A stretch of 64,000 nucleotides of DNA. Origin: Caldilinea sp. CFX5 (GTDB taxonomy: Bacteria; Chloroflexota; Anaerolineae; Caldilineales; Caldilineaceae). This document shows, piece after piece, positions 54,265 through 63,091 of the stretch. The position numbers and the translations under genes were made by a program. Position 1 is the stretch's first letter. Each line of letters starts with the position of its first letter. The DNA lies in contig QWII01000003.1 of assembly GCA_021405325.1 (NCBI GenBank), positions 108,279 to 172,278 on the forward strand, in the 5' to 3' direction. Below the pieces are notes generated by a model. That model was not told the origin of the DNA and did no database searches. It was given only the letters and a program-made list of their open reading frames with translations.

Positions 54265-55698
54265 ATGTCCAACCAACCCAAACATTTGATCCTGGTTGCT
54301 TGTTTGCTGGCCGGCGTCGCTTTTGGCTTGGCGGGCTTACCATTCGCTGCCGTTGCCACGGCGCAAAGCCCGGTCTGTACCGAACGGCTCCGCAATGGCG
54401 GCTTTGAAGCCAATGAAGCCTGGAGCCTACCCGTCACCGCTTACCGTGCGGCCTATAGCACCGCTCAACAGCATAGCGGCAACCGCAGTCTGCGCGCCGG
54501 TATTGTCGAGCCGGTTGATAATGTTTTCAGCTATTCCTCCGCTTCGCAAACGGTGCAAATTCCAACCGGAACCCAGACCGCAACGCTATCGCTCTGGCTC
54601 TACACCGTGACAACCGAAGAGCCATTGCCCAGCGCCGCCGGCGCCGACGATGAGGCCACCGTCCAGGCCATCGCCGATGCCGCTGCACCGACCGCGCCCC
54701 TGGCCGGTGACCGCCAATACATCCTGTTGACGAATCCACAAAATACGGTGCTTGCTCGACTGTTGTGGACGCGGACCAATACACGCGCCTGGCAAGCCCT
54801 GACCTTTGATCTGACGCCTTATACCGGACAGACGGTGCGTGTCCTCTTTGGCGCCTACAATGATGGCGCCGACGGCGTCACGGCGCTCTTTGTCGACGAT
54901 GTGACGTTGGTGACCTGCTCAACCCCCGCCAACTATCTGCCTATTATCATCAAAGAGCCGGCCACGCCGACCCCAACGCTTGTGTCAACAACCCCGCCGC
55001 CCACCGGGTCGCCAACGCCAGTGCTGACGCCATCACCAACGCCGTCAGCAACGGTGGTCTGGACGAATCCGGCGCAGGCCATTGAAGTATTCTCACCAGT
55101 GGCCGCCGGACTTTATCACAGTCCGATCGTAGTCAATGGCTTTTCGCAAACCTTTGAAGGGAATGTTAATCTGCGCCTGACTGACAAGAATGGGCAAATG
55201 CTGGCCGAACGCAATACGCAAGGCGGTTCAGTTGATGGCTTTGCTTTCTTCGACAGTTACCTGCGCTTTACCGTGAGTGAAACGATCTCCGGCACCGTGG
55301 AAGTCTTTGAAACCAGCGCCAAAGATGGCAGTGAGATCAACAAGGTGACAATCCCGGTTGTCCTGTTGCCCGGTCAGCGGGTGATCGATCTGAACCGGCC
55401 AATGGTGGGGGATGCGGTGTGCAACCCCGTGCTGGTCAACGGCTACTCCAACACCTTTGAAGCCAACGTCGTGGTGACGCTTAACCAGCGCAATGGCACG
55501 CAACTGGCGCTGACCACAGCGCTGGGGGGCAATCTGGGGGTGTATGCAGACTTCTCCACCGTGATCAGTGGCACCGTCGTGGCGCCGCAGCCGGCGCTTG
55601 TCGGCGCCTACGAAGGCAGCGCGGCGGGTTTTGGTCTGATTGACCATACGAGAGTGCCGGTCGCATTGTATCCGGCCGATTCAAGCGCTTGCCCATAG
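54265..55698 (+). CDS. Secreted protein with carbohydrate-binding-like and two Gmad2 domains
   Basis: 477 aa; GTGAGGAGGAC precedes the ATG. A signal peptide (~1-33, LILVACLLAGVAFGLAGLPF) is followed by a ~190-residue beta-sandwich starting LRNGGFEANEAW and ending VTALFVDDVTLVTC, like CBM/carbohydrate-binding modules. The sequence NYLPIIIKEP then leads to a Pro/Thr-rich linker (TPTPTLVSTTPPPTGSPTP). Two Gmad2-type Ig-like repeats follow (IEVFSPVAAGLYHSPIVVNG..., and the NPVLVNGYSNTFEANVVVTL half). It ends without an LPxTG signal. Likely surface or secreted; ligand unknown. Confidence 0.78.
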   Translation: MSNQPKHLILVACLLAGVAFGLAGLPFAAVATAQSPVCTERLRNGGFEANEAWSLPVTAYRAAYSTAQQHSGNRSLRAGIVEPVDNVFSYSSASQTVQIPTGTQTATLSLWLYTVTTEEPLPSAAGADDEATVQAIADAAAPTAPLAGDRQYILLTNPQNTVLARLLWTRTNTRAWQALTFDLTPYTGQTVRVLFGAYNDGADGVTALFVDDVTLVTCSTPANYLPIIIKEPATPTPTLVSTTPPPTGSPTPVLTPSPTPSATVVWTNPAQAIEVFSPVAAGLYHSPIVVNGFSQTFEGNVNLRLTDKNGQMLAERNTQGGSVDGFAFFDSYLRFTVSETISGTVEVFETSAKDGSEINKVTIPVVLLPGQRVIDLNRPMVGDAVCNPVLVNGYSNTFEANVVVTLNQRNGTQLALTTALGGNLGVYADFSTVISGTVVAPQPALVGAYEGSAAGFGLIDHTRVPVALYPADSSACP

Positions 55699-56000
55699 TG
55701 TTTTGTCAAAGAGGGTTTGACAGTAAACGCGTCCCGTAGGGACGGCTGAGTTTAGGGAGAAAAGGGCAAGAAAAGCTTATTCGCCCCTAAACTCAATCGT
55801 CCCTAGGGGGCAAAACTGTGCCCGTGTCCGAATCCACCCATACCTTTGCGTGCAGTGCGTCTTTGCGGTTCTTTTCTACCTCCCACAATGCGACCGCGCC
55901 TGGTTCCCAAAAATAGTTTGCTCTGTCCACAAAGGTAGGATACACTACACCATCACAAAGCTATTCTTTTCCATTGATATACAACTAGATAGGCAAACCT
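55699..56000. other. Spacer with family D repeat
   Basis: Apart from the family D inverted repeat (55706-55818) and a CTTTGCG-type short repeat near 55850, I see no gene. The amidohydrolase promoter must lie at 55880-55990 but is not clear. Confidence 0.45.
55706..55818. repeat. Family D inverted repeat, copy 2
   Basis: GTCAAAGAGGGTTTGACAG, CGTCCCGTAGGGACGG and CTGAGTTTAGGG are followed by the complementary CCCTAAACTCAATCGTCCC / TAGGGGGCAAAAC. This copy is better paired than 42427-42556 and shares its flanks. Confidence 0.6.
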
Positions 56001-57224
56001 ATGCATTTTGATCTACTAATTAAAGGCGGTGAGGTGGTTGATCCGGGGAGTGGACAGCGCGGGCAATTGGATGTTGCAATCAAACGCAACCGCATTGCCG
56101 CGGTGGAAGCTAACATCCCTGCTGAAGCGGCCTTTCGGGTGGTGGAGGCAACCGGTCAGGTGGTCACGCCCGGTCTGGTGGATTTGCACACCCATGTCTA
56201 CCACAGTGCAACCTGTTGGGGGATTCGCGCTGATCCCGTGGCGGCGCGCTCCGGCGTGACGACGTGGCTGGATGTGGGGTCGGCGGGCGCCTATAACTTT
56301 CCGGGTTTCCGCGAATTTATTGTGCGTCCGGCGTTGGCGCGCATCTATGCGTTGCTCAATATCTCGTCGATTGGCTTGACGGCTTCGACCTGGGAGTTAT
56401 CAAACCTCAATTACATGGATGTCGATCTTTGCTGCAAGTTGATCGACCTGAATCGTGATCTGATTTTGGGCGTCAAAGTGCGCATCGACACCAATACCAC
56501 CAGCGGGACGGGCGTTGAGGGTCTCCGCCGCGGGCGGATTGCTGCCGAACGTTGCGCTTTGCCGATGATGGTGCATATCGGCAAAGCGCCGCCGGAGTTG
56601 AGCGAGGTGCTGGCATTCCTGCGCCCCGGCGATATTCTCACCCACTGCTTCACCGGTCAATCCATGCGCCAGATTGACGAGAACGGTAAGCTACTCGATG
56701 TAGCGAAACGGGCGTGGGATATGGGCGTGGTCATGGACATTGGTCACGGTGCCGGCTCGTTCTCTTTTGAAACGGCAGCGGCGATGATTGAAGGCGGCTA
56801 TCAGCCCCATGTCATCTCGTCGGACATTCATCAATTTAGCATTCACGGCCCGCTCTTTGACCTGCCCACCTGTCTAAGTAAGTTCCTTGCCTTGGGTATG
56901 TCGCTGGATGACACTATCGCCGCCGCCACCATTCGCCCCGCCGAGGTGATGGGGATGCAACAGGAGATCGGCGCCTTGCGCCCCGGCGCGTTAGCGGATG
57001 TGGCGCTGTGGCAGATCAACGAAGGAGATTTTACCTTCTACGACATCCACATGCAGCCACGACAGGGCAAGCAGCTTTTGACCAACACCTTGACGATCAT
57101 CAACGGGCGTGAAGCGGTGCGCGCCAGCGACGATCCGCCCATGCCCTGGATCGAACTGAGCGAAAGCCAGCGAGCGTTGATCGAGCGCGGCCATACGCCA
57201 GCGGTGATGAAGTGTAGTTGTTAG
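56001..57224 (+). CDS. Amidohydrolase superfamily protein (dihydroorotase/EF_0837-like)
   Basis: 407 aa. Metal and catalytic residues are visible: HTH in VDLHTHVYHSATC, the bridging Lys in LGVKVRIDTNTT, His in MMVHIGKAPPE, His in ILTHCFTGQ, and Asp in VISSDIHQFSIHG. The flanking beta-sandwich has LLIKGGEVVDPGSG at the N-terminus. Related proteins are uncharacterised amidohydrolases near D-amino-acid or aminoacyl metabolism; sequence alone does not fix the substrate. The start ATG 56001 has weak ribosome-site support. It converges on the CapA gene with a long hairpin between the stop codons. Confidence 0.82.
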   Translation: MHFDLLIKGGEVVDPGSGQRGQLDVAIKRNRIAAVEANIPAEAAFRVVEATGQVVTPGLVDLHTHVYHSATCWGIRADPVAARSGVTTWLDVGSAGAYNFPGFREFIVRPALARIYALLNISSIGLTASTWELSNLNYMDVDLCCKLIDLNRDLILGVKVRIDTNTTSGTGVEGLRRGRIAAERCALPMMVHIGKAPPELSEVLAFLRPGDILTHCFTGQSMRQIDENGKLLDVAKRAWDMGVVMDIGHGAGSFSFETAAAMIEGGYQPHVISSDIHQFSIHGPLFDLPTCLSKFLALGMSLDDTIAAATIRPAEVMGMQQEIGALRPGALADVALWQINEGDFTFYDIHMQPRQGKQLLTNTLTIINGREAVRASDDPPMPWIELSESQRALIERGHTPAVMKCSC

Positions 57225-57292
57225 GTGATTGGGTGCTTCGGTGATTTCGCGGGTGCCCCGTGGGCGCGAAATCACCGAAGCACCCAATCACC
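57224..57292. terminator. 28-bp perfect hairpin between convergent genes
   Basis: Arms 57224-57251 and 57265-57292 (starting GGTGATTGGGTGCTTC) are exact complements with a 13-nt loop. It fits almost exactly between the stop codons of the amidohydrolase and the CapA-like protein and could end both transcripts. There is no clear U-tract, so it may instead be a repeat. Confidence 0.7.
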
Positions 57293-57296
57293 GAAT

Positions 57297-59054
57297 TTAT
57301 GGTCGTGGCGGCGCCGCCGCAAAAATGCTGTTGAGAATACCGGCCCGTTCTTCCGGCGTGGCCCAGCGCGGTTGGGCGAAATCTTCTAAGACGCCGGTGA
57401 GAATTTCCGTGCTGAGGACGCGCCCTTCATAGATGGTGTGGCGGGCATAGAGTTCAGTGCGCGTCTCCCAACTCCACATTTGATCAAAGAAGAGATTGCC
57501 CAGCCCGTAAACGATAAGGCCGGGGCCGCCAGGGTCATTGGCGCCGTAGGGTTCCATGGCCTGCGGCACATGGCTTTGCACGCCCGTCACGATGTCGGCG
57601 CCGGCGTCGCGCAATTCGCGAAACTCGATCACCTGATTGGCGGTTGGATAGGGGAAGTAGGTTTCTTCGTATTGTAGCTCCACGGCGACAACATCCACCA
57701 TTTTAGCCGCTTCCCGCACTGCTGCCAGCAATTCCTCTTTGCGGTCGTAGTAGTAGCATGCCCCTGGCTCTGTCTCTGTTACCCAAGCGCTTTCCGGGCC
57801 AAAAGCCAAAAAGGCAAAGAAGGCGAAGGTATTGCCGTTATGTTCCCACGGTAAGGGAGCGCAGGCTTCTTCAACCGTTAAGCCGCTGCCGTAGATTGGG
57901 ATGTTGTTATCCTTGTAGAATTGCAACGAACGACGTGCGCCCTCGCGGCCAAAGTCATTGACATGGTTGCCGCTCAGGCCCACAATGTCCGTTCCTGCCG
58001 CTTCCAGGGTTGCCCAATAATCGGTATGGCTACAGAGGATCAAGTTGTTGAGCGTGTTGTTGACCACGCAATCATCGAGAAAGGGAATTTCATTGCTAAT
58101 GTGCGTAATGTCAGCGGCGGCCAGGGTGGCGGAAATGATTGCGGCCGGGTAGAGGATGCCGTTCCGTTCCATTGCTGCCGCCGTGCCGCGTGACATGGCG
58201 GTGACGCCGGTCATCATAAGGGTGGTGAGCTGGGCGGCATCCCGATTGGTGGTCGGCGTTAACACGGGGCGCAACAGTTCGGCCAATAACGACGCGCCCA
58301 TCCCTTTGGCATTGACGGCAAAGGCCAAGGGATAGGTGGCCGGGTCGAGGCGGCTATCTAAAACATTGACACCATCAATGGTCAGCACCTTGAAGCGCGG
58401 ATCGAGTTGGTCAAAGGGGATGATGCCAAGCGCATCCGGCGTATTTTCCAGTGTCGTTAATAATTCGGTGGCTGGAATGATTTGATTGTCGGTTGTGCCC
58501 CATAGCGCCACTAAAGGTAGATCGGCATCGGCGGTGACAAAAAGGGGCGTGCCGTCAAAGCCCTGCCACCGTTGCTGCAATTCGTTTAACGAAATGTCAT
58601 CGCGCACCGTGGCAAAGGGCGCCACCACGGCGTAATACCGTTCAATGATCGGCGTTGATCGGCGATCCAGCCGTTCAAAAGCGACCTGTGCGCTTGCGAG
58701 CTCCACTTGATCAAGCACCGCTAATGGTTGCTCCCCGCGGCTTGTCATCACAAATGGGATCTGAAGCAAAAGATTCATAGCGGGCTTCGCATAAACATCC
58801 GGCAAACTGGGCATTAAGGCGACGGTGACAGGCCCCGTAATTGTTTCGGTCGCCGTAATTGTCGTTGAAAAATGGGGAGCCGGCGGAATCGGTCGCAGCA
58901 CAACCCCCTGTTGAAGCGGTACACAACCACCGAGAAAGCAGAGGAGAGCAAGCATACCCCATGCTAGTAAACTTCGTTGCCATGTCTTACGCCAATCGCT
59001 TGTCAAACCGACCAGGGGGAAAGGCAATACCAAAGGTAGTAAAGAAAAATTCAT
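57297..59054 (-). CDS. CapA-like (poly-gamma-glutamate synthesis type) lipoprotein
   Basis: 585 aa from ATG 59054, which has GGAA at a proper distance. Two hydrophobic N-terminal stretches are present, the second with a lipobox (LALLCFLGGC). The CapA/PgsA metallophosphatase-like core spans ~250-560: TLMMTGVTAMSRGTAAAMER, FLDDCVVNNTLNNLILCSHT, IVGLSGNHVNDFGREGARRS, FAFFAFLAFGP, VVAVELQYEETYFPYP and VTGVQSHVPQAMEPYG. In canonical CapA the region includes GDxMLGR, NLE, GNH and GxHPH; here they are only partly preserved (TGVTAMS, NNL, GNHVND, GVQSHV). Probably an exported envelope protein. Confidence 0.82.
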   Translation of the reverse strand: MNFSLLPLVLPFPLVGLTSDWRKTWQRSLLAWGMLALLCFLGGCVPLQQGVVLRPIPPAPHFSTTITATETITGPVTVALMPSLPDVYAKPAMNLLLQIPFVMTSRGEQPLAVLDQVELASAQVAFERLDRRSTPIIERYYAVVAPFATVRDDISLNELQQRWQGFDGTPLFVTADADLPLVALWGTTDNQIIPATELLTTLENTPDALGIIPFDQLDPRFKVLTIDGVNVLDSRLDPATYPLAFAVNAKGMGASLLAELLRPVLTPTTNRDAAQLTTLMMTGVTAMSRGTAAAMERNGILYPAAIISATLAAADITHISNEIPFLDDCVVNNTLNNLILCSHTDYWATLEAAGTDIVGLSGNHVNDFGREGARRSLQFYKDNNIPIYGSGLTVEEACAPLPWEHNGNTFAFFAFLAFGPESAWVTETEPGACYYYDRKEELLAAVREAAKMVDVVAVELQYEETYFPYPTANQVIEFRELRDAGADIVTGVQSHVPQAMEPYGANDPGGPGLIVYGLGNLFFDQMWSWETRTELYARHTIYEGRVLSTEILTGVLEDFAQPRWATPEERAGILNSIFAAAPPRP

Positions 59055-59084
59055 ATTCATTTCCAAAACTGGCTATTGATAGAC

Positions 59085-59173
59085 GCTCATCTCCAGAAAG
59101 TGTGAGGTTTCGACCCGCCACACCTGTCAGGTTTTGGAAACCTGACAGGTGTTCACACTTTCCGTAGATGAGC
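59085..59173. repeat. 89-bp nested palindrome, copy 2
   Basis: The reverse complement of 25695-25783 at 88 of 89 positions by eye. Outer arms begin GCTCATCTCCAG and end CCGTAGATGAGC; the inner hairpin contains CCTGTCAGGTTTTGG. It sits in the upstream region of the CapA gene, 30 bases before its start. Confidence 0.8.
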
Positions 59174-59335
59174 CATTGATAGAATGCAGATATTGGTCAG
59201 TATAGCGGATAGGCGAAAAAACAAAAAAAGATTGACAAGCCTGGATTTGATGATCAACCAGGCTCACCAATCTACTCGATTGTAGATAAGTCAGGACTTC
59301 TTTGGTAGCGAACTCGTCTTGCATAAGTGCTATAA

Positions 59336-59382
59336 GTAAACAGGTAGATCGGGATAGCTTATCTACCGATCTACCTGTTTAC
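59336..59382. repeat. 17-bp perfect hairpin
   Basis: Arms GTAAACAGGTAGATCGG (59336-59352) and its complement (59366-59382) around a 13-nt loop. No copies elsewhere in the window were seen. Confidence 0.6.
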
Positions 59383-59409
59383 CTTGATAACCTTACGCCT
59401 TTACGACCA

Positions 59410-59640
59410 ACTGTTCTGTAAATAACCGGGATTTCACCGATTACGCAGATGAAAGAATAGAAAAATCTGTGAAATCTGCGCAATCTTTGATCAAAAGCTG
59501 ATTTTCATGCTGATGGGTGTAACCCCTTCATGTGGCCTGCTGTGAAAATAGAACCCCACACGTCAGTAAGGGGCCGGCTCGCTAACGCTAGGCGGTTCTG
59601 TTTTCATCCTTTGTGGCGCCGCCAAGGCATGTCGCCTGTT
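59410..59640. repeat. Longest copy of dispersed repeat family B
   Basis: Carries in order CTGTTCTGTAAATAACC, GGGATTTCACCGATTACGCAG, AAATCTGTGAAATCTGCGC, AAAGCTGATTTTCATGCTG, TTCATGTGGCCTGCTGTG, CTAGGCGGTTCTG and GCGCCGCCAAGGCATGTCGC. The first two-thirds match the reverse of 21824-21952. The last third matches the reverse of 25255-25290. Confidence 0.6.
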
Positions 59641-59643
59641 TTG

Positions 59644-60279
59644 TTAGTAGAGGCGCAGCTTTTGTCCAACATAGATGTAGTTGGGGTTGCTCAATCCGTT
59701 CAAATGCATGAGGCGATGCACGCTGGTGCCGTGCCATTGGGCAATTTCTGATAGCGTGTCGCCCGCCTTCACTACATAATGACCATGATGGCCACCATCA
59801 TGATGACCGTACCCGCCACCATAAATGTTGGGAATGCAAAGTTTCTGCCCCACATAGATGTAATTGGCGTTGCCCAACCCATTGGCGCCGGCTAACCCCC
59901 AATAGCTGACACCGAACCAAGCCGCAATTTCCGAAAGTGTGTCGCCATGACGCACATAGTAGTAACTCTTGCAGCCGGCCGGAGCGCCGCTGGCAGCAGG
60001 AATATAGAGCCGCTGGCCGATATAGATATAGTTGGCATTGCTCAAACCGTTAGCTACCTTGAGGGCGTTCACGGTCACGCTATAATAACGGGCAATTTGG
60101 GAAAGGGTTTCTCCGGCTTTGACGATATGATAAGTACCACTAGCCGCCGGCGCCGCCGCAGGAGCAGCAGCAGGGGCGGCAGAGACAGCCGCAGGTAGCA
60201 GAGCAAGGGTCAGCGTCAAGCACAACAGTAGCAGTAAACCCGTTCGGCGAACAGTGGTGGGATGAAGCTGAGCAAACAT
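59644..60279 (-). CDS. Secreted triple-LysM protein
   Basis: 211 aa with AAAGGAG before ATG 60279. A signal peptide ([20 protein letters not shown]) and Ala/Pro linker are followed by three LysM domains: [40 protein letters not shown] and [20 protein letters not shown], each ending [16 protein letters not shown]. A His/Gly stretch ([14 protein letters not shown]) separates the last two. LysM domains bind N-acetylglucosamine-containing cell-wall glycans. With no catalytic domain it is likely a wall-binding or adaptor protein. Single-gene unit. Confidence 0.9.
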   Translation of the reverse strand: MFAQLHPTTVRRTGLLLLLCLTLTLALLPAAVSAAPAAAPAAAPAASGTYHIVKAGETLSQIARYYSVTVNALKVANGLSNANYIYIGQRLYIPAASGAPAGCKSYYYVRHGDTLSEIAAWFGVSYWGLAGANGLGNANYIYVGQKLCIPNIYGGGYGHHDGGHHGHYVVKAGDTLSEIAQWHGTSVHRLMHLNGLSNPNYIYVGQKLRLY

Positions 60280-60537
60280 AGGTTACTCCTTTGACTTAGA
60301 ATGTTATAATTGAAATTACGTCAGGTTGATCCGCGTTTATCATACTGAGTGTATAGCTGTTGGTATGTAGCCGGCCTGACCATTAGCCTACACGAGCAGC
60401 GTTGATCAAACGTTGATCTATATACTATGACGTACTTGATCCCTATTTTGATTCAGGCAATTTGATAGGAAATTGCTTGAACGGCCCATAAACAGTGTTA
60501 AGTAACAAATCTGTGATTACATTTTCCTAAAGCCATT

Positions 60538-61740
60538 TCAAGGGCCGGGTTTTTCATGCAACGGCAGTACCCCTGACCGGTACTCTCTTTCCCAAAGGGC
60601 GACGGTCTCCTCGATAAACTGCTCGACCGGCTTGTCGATCCCTTGTTTTTCCAGCAAAACAGGAATCCACTTTTTGCCATAAGCCACGTGGGTGCGTTCA
60701 TCGGCCATATCATAGGTGATATATTGGATCGAAAGTTGGTCATTCAACTCACTATAAGCTTTGATGCTTTCATGACGATAGGGAAAGGCGTGAACCTCGT
60801 TACCCATCGTCAGCATGGTGTACTGGGTAGCGGCATCATATTGACTGCGCCAGGCATAGATCCGCGTGTTCTGCGGGACAGTCATGTAGTCAATGCCATG
60901 CTGCGCCATCCATTCAATCCCCAACTTGCAATGCCGTGTCTCATCATAGCAATGGCGTGCGCTGTCGTAAGTAAATTCCCACGGCATCTGTGGTGAGAGG
61001 TAGATGACGAGCGCCACCGTTTCAGCCGCCAACATCTCCTGGCTGTAATTTTCAAACTCCAACTGGCGCCGTGTAAACACATCAGGATCGGTGAGGACTT
61101 GACCCGCCTTCCGGTTGACCGGATTAAAGCGTGGGTCGCGGGCGGCTTGGCGCGGTGGGGTAAATAAGTTTGGATTTTGGAGTTTTGATTTTGGATTGGA
61201 GCGGGGCTGTTGTCCCGTGACGCCACCAGCAGCAGCCAGCAACGCGCCAAGATAGTGCTCCCATTGACCGATAGGGTGATCCGCCAGCGCTCGCTGCGCC
61301 CACCCGATTTGCTCCTCTTCGTCAACCAAAATATGTTTAAAGGCATAAAGGGTCGGTGCGTCGGGGTTGGCAAAGGTTTGTGCGCAGTGCCAGCGATACG
61401 CGTCGACCAACGCCGGCTTGATGACCCGAAACAGACCAGCCAACAGATCATGTTCATTCGGGGCATTGATCGCTTCCGCCATCAATGCTTCCAATGCTTC
61501 ATCATCCGGTGGACGGAAGGCAGGCGTCTGTACTTCGCGCAGTCGCTGGTAGAGCTGCTGTACGTGCTGGGCATCTTCCCAGAGCAGCCGCCCCATCGCC
61601 AGCTTGAATTCCATTTTGGCTGTGGCTGGCAGCCAACCGGCAAGAATACGCAAGCTCTCGTACTCGATAAAGCGGTAACGATTGAGCAAGCGTTTGTTGG
61701 TTTCAAAATCGATCTGTTCTTTGGGTGTGACGGTTTGCAT
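60538..61740 (-). CDS. Ferritin-like diiron-fold protein (DUF455-like) with a repeat-encoded linker
   Basis: 400 aa from ATG 61740. Conserved Glu/His positions of a ferritin-like bundle are visible: LLWEDAQHVQQLYQRL, ILVDEEEQIGWAQR, AAETVALVIYLSPQ, YDSARHCYDETRHCKLGIEW and YDMADERTHVAYGKKWIP. This is the pattern of DUF455/ferritin-like proteins (ExxH pairs), suggesting a diiron oxidase or hydroxylase, untested. Residues ~180-191 (SNPKSKLQNPNL) are encoded by a low-complexity repeat like intergenic AATCCAAAATC repeats, apparently inserted in frame. Upstream is a 16-bp tandem repeat (61751-61781). The start has weak ribosome-site support. Confidence 0.75.
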   Translation of the reverse strand: MQTVTPKEQIDFETNKRLLNRYRFIEYESLRILAGWLPATAKMEFKLAMGRLLWEDAQHVQQLYQRLREVQTPAFRPPDDEALEALMAEAINAPNEHDLLAGLFRVIKPALVDAYRWHCAQTFANPDAPTLYAFKHILVDEEEQIGWAQRALADHPIGQWEHYLGALLAAAGGVTGQQPRSNPKSKLQNPNLFTPPRQAARDPRFNPVNRKAGQVLTDPDVFTRRQLEFENYSQEMLAAETVALVIYLSPQMPWEFTYDSARHCYDETRHCKLGIEWMAQHGIDYMTVPQNTRIYAWRSQYDAATQYTMLTMGNEVHAFPYRHESIKAYSELNDQLSIQYITYDMADERTHVAYGKKWIPVLLEKQGIDKPVEQFIEETVALWEREYRSGVLPLHEKPGP

Positions 61741-61750
61741 ACAGGAATCT

Positions 61751-61781
61751 CGACGTTTGTATATTTCGACGTTTGTATATT
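61751..61781. repeat. Tandem duplication of 16 bp
   Basis: CGACGTTTGTATATTT occurs twice in direct succession (61751-61766, 61767-61781) just upstream of the ferritin-like gene's start at 61740. It may affect that promoter or be a slippage product. Confidence 0.6.
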
Positions 61782-61922
61782 GTGGAAAACCAGCAATCAC
61801 TTAGGTTTGAGAACGAGAAACTTTAACGTGTGATCTGCCCATGACCGCCGGTAAATGACTTCATGGTCTGCCACTGTCCATAGAAAAAGGTCTGGCTCTA
61901 GTTGACTCGTTAAACCTAAAAC

Positions 61923-63038
61923 TTATAGTTGTAACCTTGCCCAGTGAATATCCATTGCGCCATTGTCTCCCGCATAATAAACCACCAACACGTCACCATC
62001 GGGTAAAGCGGTGGCCGAAGGGAGACCGAACGCCCACATTCCCATTTCCGCCAGCAGATCGCCCGTTGTTTCGTCCCGTTTGGCTTCGCTGCCGTGGGTA
62101 TAGATGACAACCTCGCTGGCCGGGGCAAAGGGGGCATCAACGGCAGCGGCCACACGGGCGCGAATCGAGTGGGTGACAAAGCGATCCACCCAGGCCAACA
62201 CCACCCGCCCATCGGGCAAGACCGCCGGCGGCCCGGCCTGATCGGTGATGCCCAGGTCAACCGGCGCAGACCAGGTATGGCCGTGATCCGTGCTGATCCG
62301 CCGATGAATGTTGAGATAGCGGGTTGTGGCCGTGTCGTAGGTCCAGGCAAAGGTGGCGACACGACCATCGGGCGCCACGCAACCGCGTAAATCCCAGTTA
62401 AAGATGCGCCCGGTCGGATCTTGCCCGGCGACCTTCGGCTCACCCCAGGTCAACCCCTGATCGGCGGAGTGAAAGAAGACCACCTTCTGATACCACTTGC
62501 TGCGATCCAGATACTGTTTGTTGGTTTCAATGCTCATCGCCAGCGTGCCGTCAGCCAGTTTGAGAATGGGATTCGTCAGGCTGGCGGGGCCAATTTCCGC
62601 CGGCAACGGGACGTGCCGCCAGGCGCTCCAGCTTTGGCCTTCATCGGTTGATTCGGCCAGCAGGATCGCCATTGGCAGGCAACCTTCGGTTTCGGCATTA
62701 AAGAGCGGTTGGCCGGGGTAGCTCGTGCGGTCGATCCACATGGCGGCGGCGAGCAGACGCCCCGGCGCCAATTCGGTCAAGTAACAAAGTTTGAGCGTCC
62801 CCAGCTTGCCGTCGAGCGTTGTCGCGCCAAAGGGTCGCCACGCTCTGTGCCAGGTGCGCCCCCCATCAGCAGAGCGCCGCAACTCAATGGCCTCATCATC
62901 CGCATCTTTGGTTGACCCGGCCCGATATGTCGCCAACAAGCCGCCGCGTTGCAATGCCACGACCTGTCCAAAGGTCAAAATGGCCCGCGCTGTCCCCCGT
63001 TCGCCCTGCGCTAGGATGCCTGTCTCTATAATCTGCAT
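61923..63038 (-). CDS. Sialidase/BNR-repeat exo-glycosidase-like protein
   Basis: 371 aa with TAGGAGACAACT before ATG 63038. Four Asp-box/BNR motifs are spaced along the protein: SADGGRTW, STDEGQSW, SADQGLTW and STDHGHTW, indicating a six-bladed sialidase-type propeller. The arginine triad cannot be placed with confidence (TYRAGSTKDADDEAIELRRS near the start). There is no signal peptide, so it is intracellular. Family members act on sialosides or other glycosides, or are non-catalytic. It lies 53 bases downstream of an OppC-type permease gene, hence probably part of a transport and breakdown operon that extends beyond the window. Confidence 0.82.
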   Translation of the reverse strand: MQIIETGILAQGERGTARAILTFGQVVALQRGGLLATYRAGSTKDADDEAIELRRSADGGRTWHRAWRPFGATTLDGKLGTLKLCYLTELAPGRLLAAAMWIDRTSYPGQPLFNAETEGCLPMAILLAESTDEGQSWSAWRHVPLPAEIGPASLTNPILKLADGTLAMSIETNKQYLDRSKWYQKVVFFHSADQGLTWGEPKVAGQDPTGRIFNWDLRGCVAPDGRVATFAWTYDTATTRYLNIHRRISTDHGHTWSAPVDLGITDQAGPPAVLPDGRVVLAWVDRFVTHSIRARVAAAVDAPFAPASEVVIYTHGSEAKRDETTGDLLAEMGMWAFGLPSATALPDGDVLVVYYAGDNGAMDIHWARLQL

Positions 63039-63091
63039 AGTTGTCTCCTAGGAACTGTTCAGGATTCAATGTCGGCCACCCAACTGTTTTT

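Larger units (their letters stand above)
59174..59643. other. Repeat-rich spacer upstream of the LysM gene's stop
   Basis: It contains a 17-bp perfect hairpin (59336-59352 / 59366-59382, GTAAACAGGTAGATCGG), then the family B repeat (59410-59640). No gene is convincing in either strand. Confidence 0.55.
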
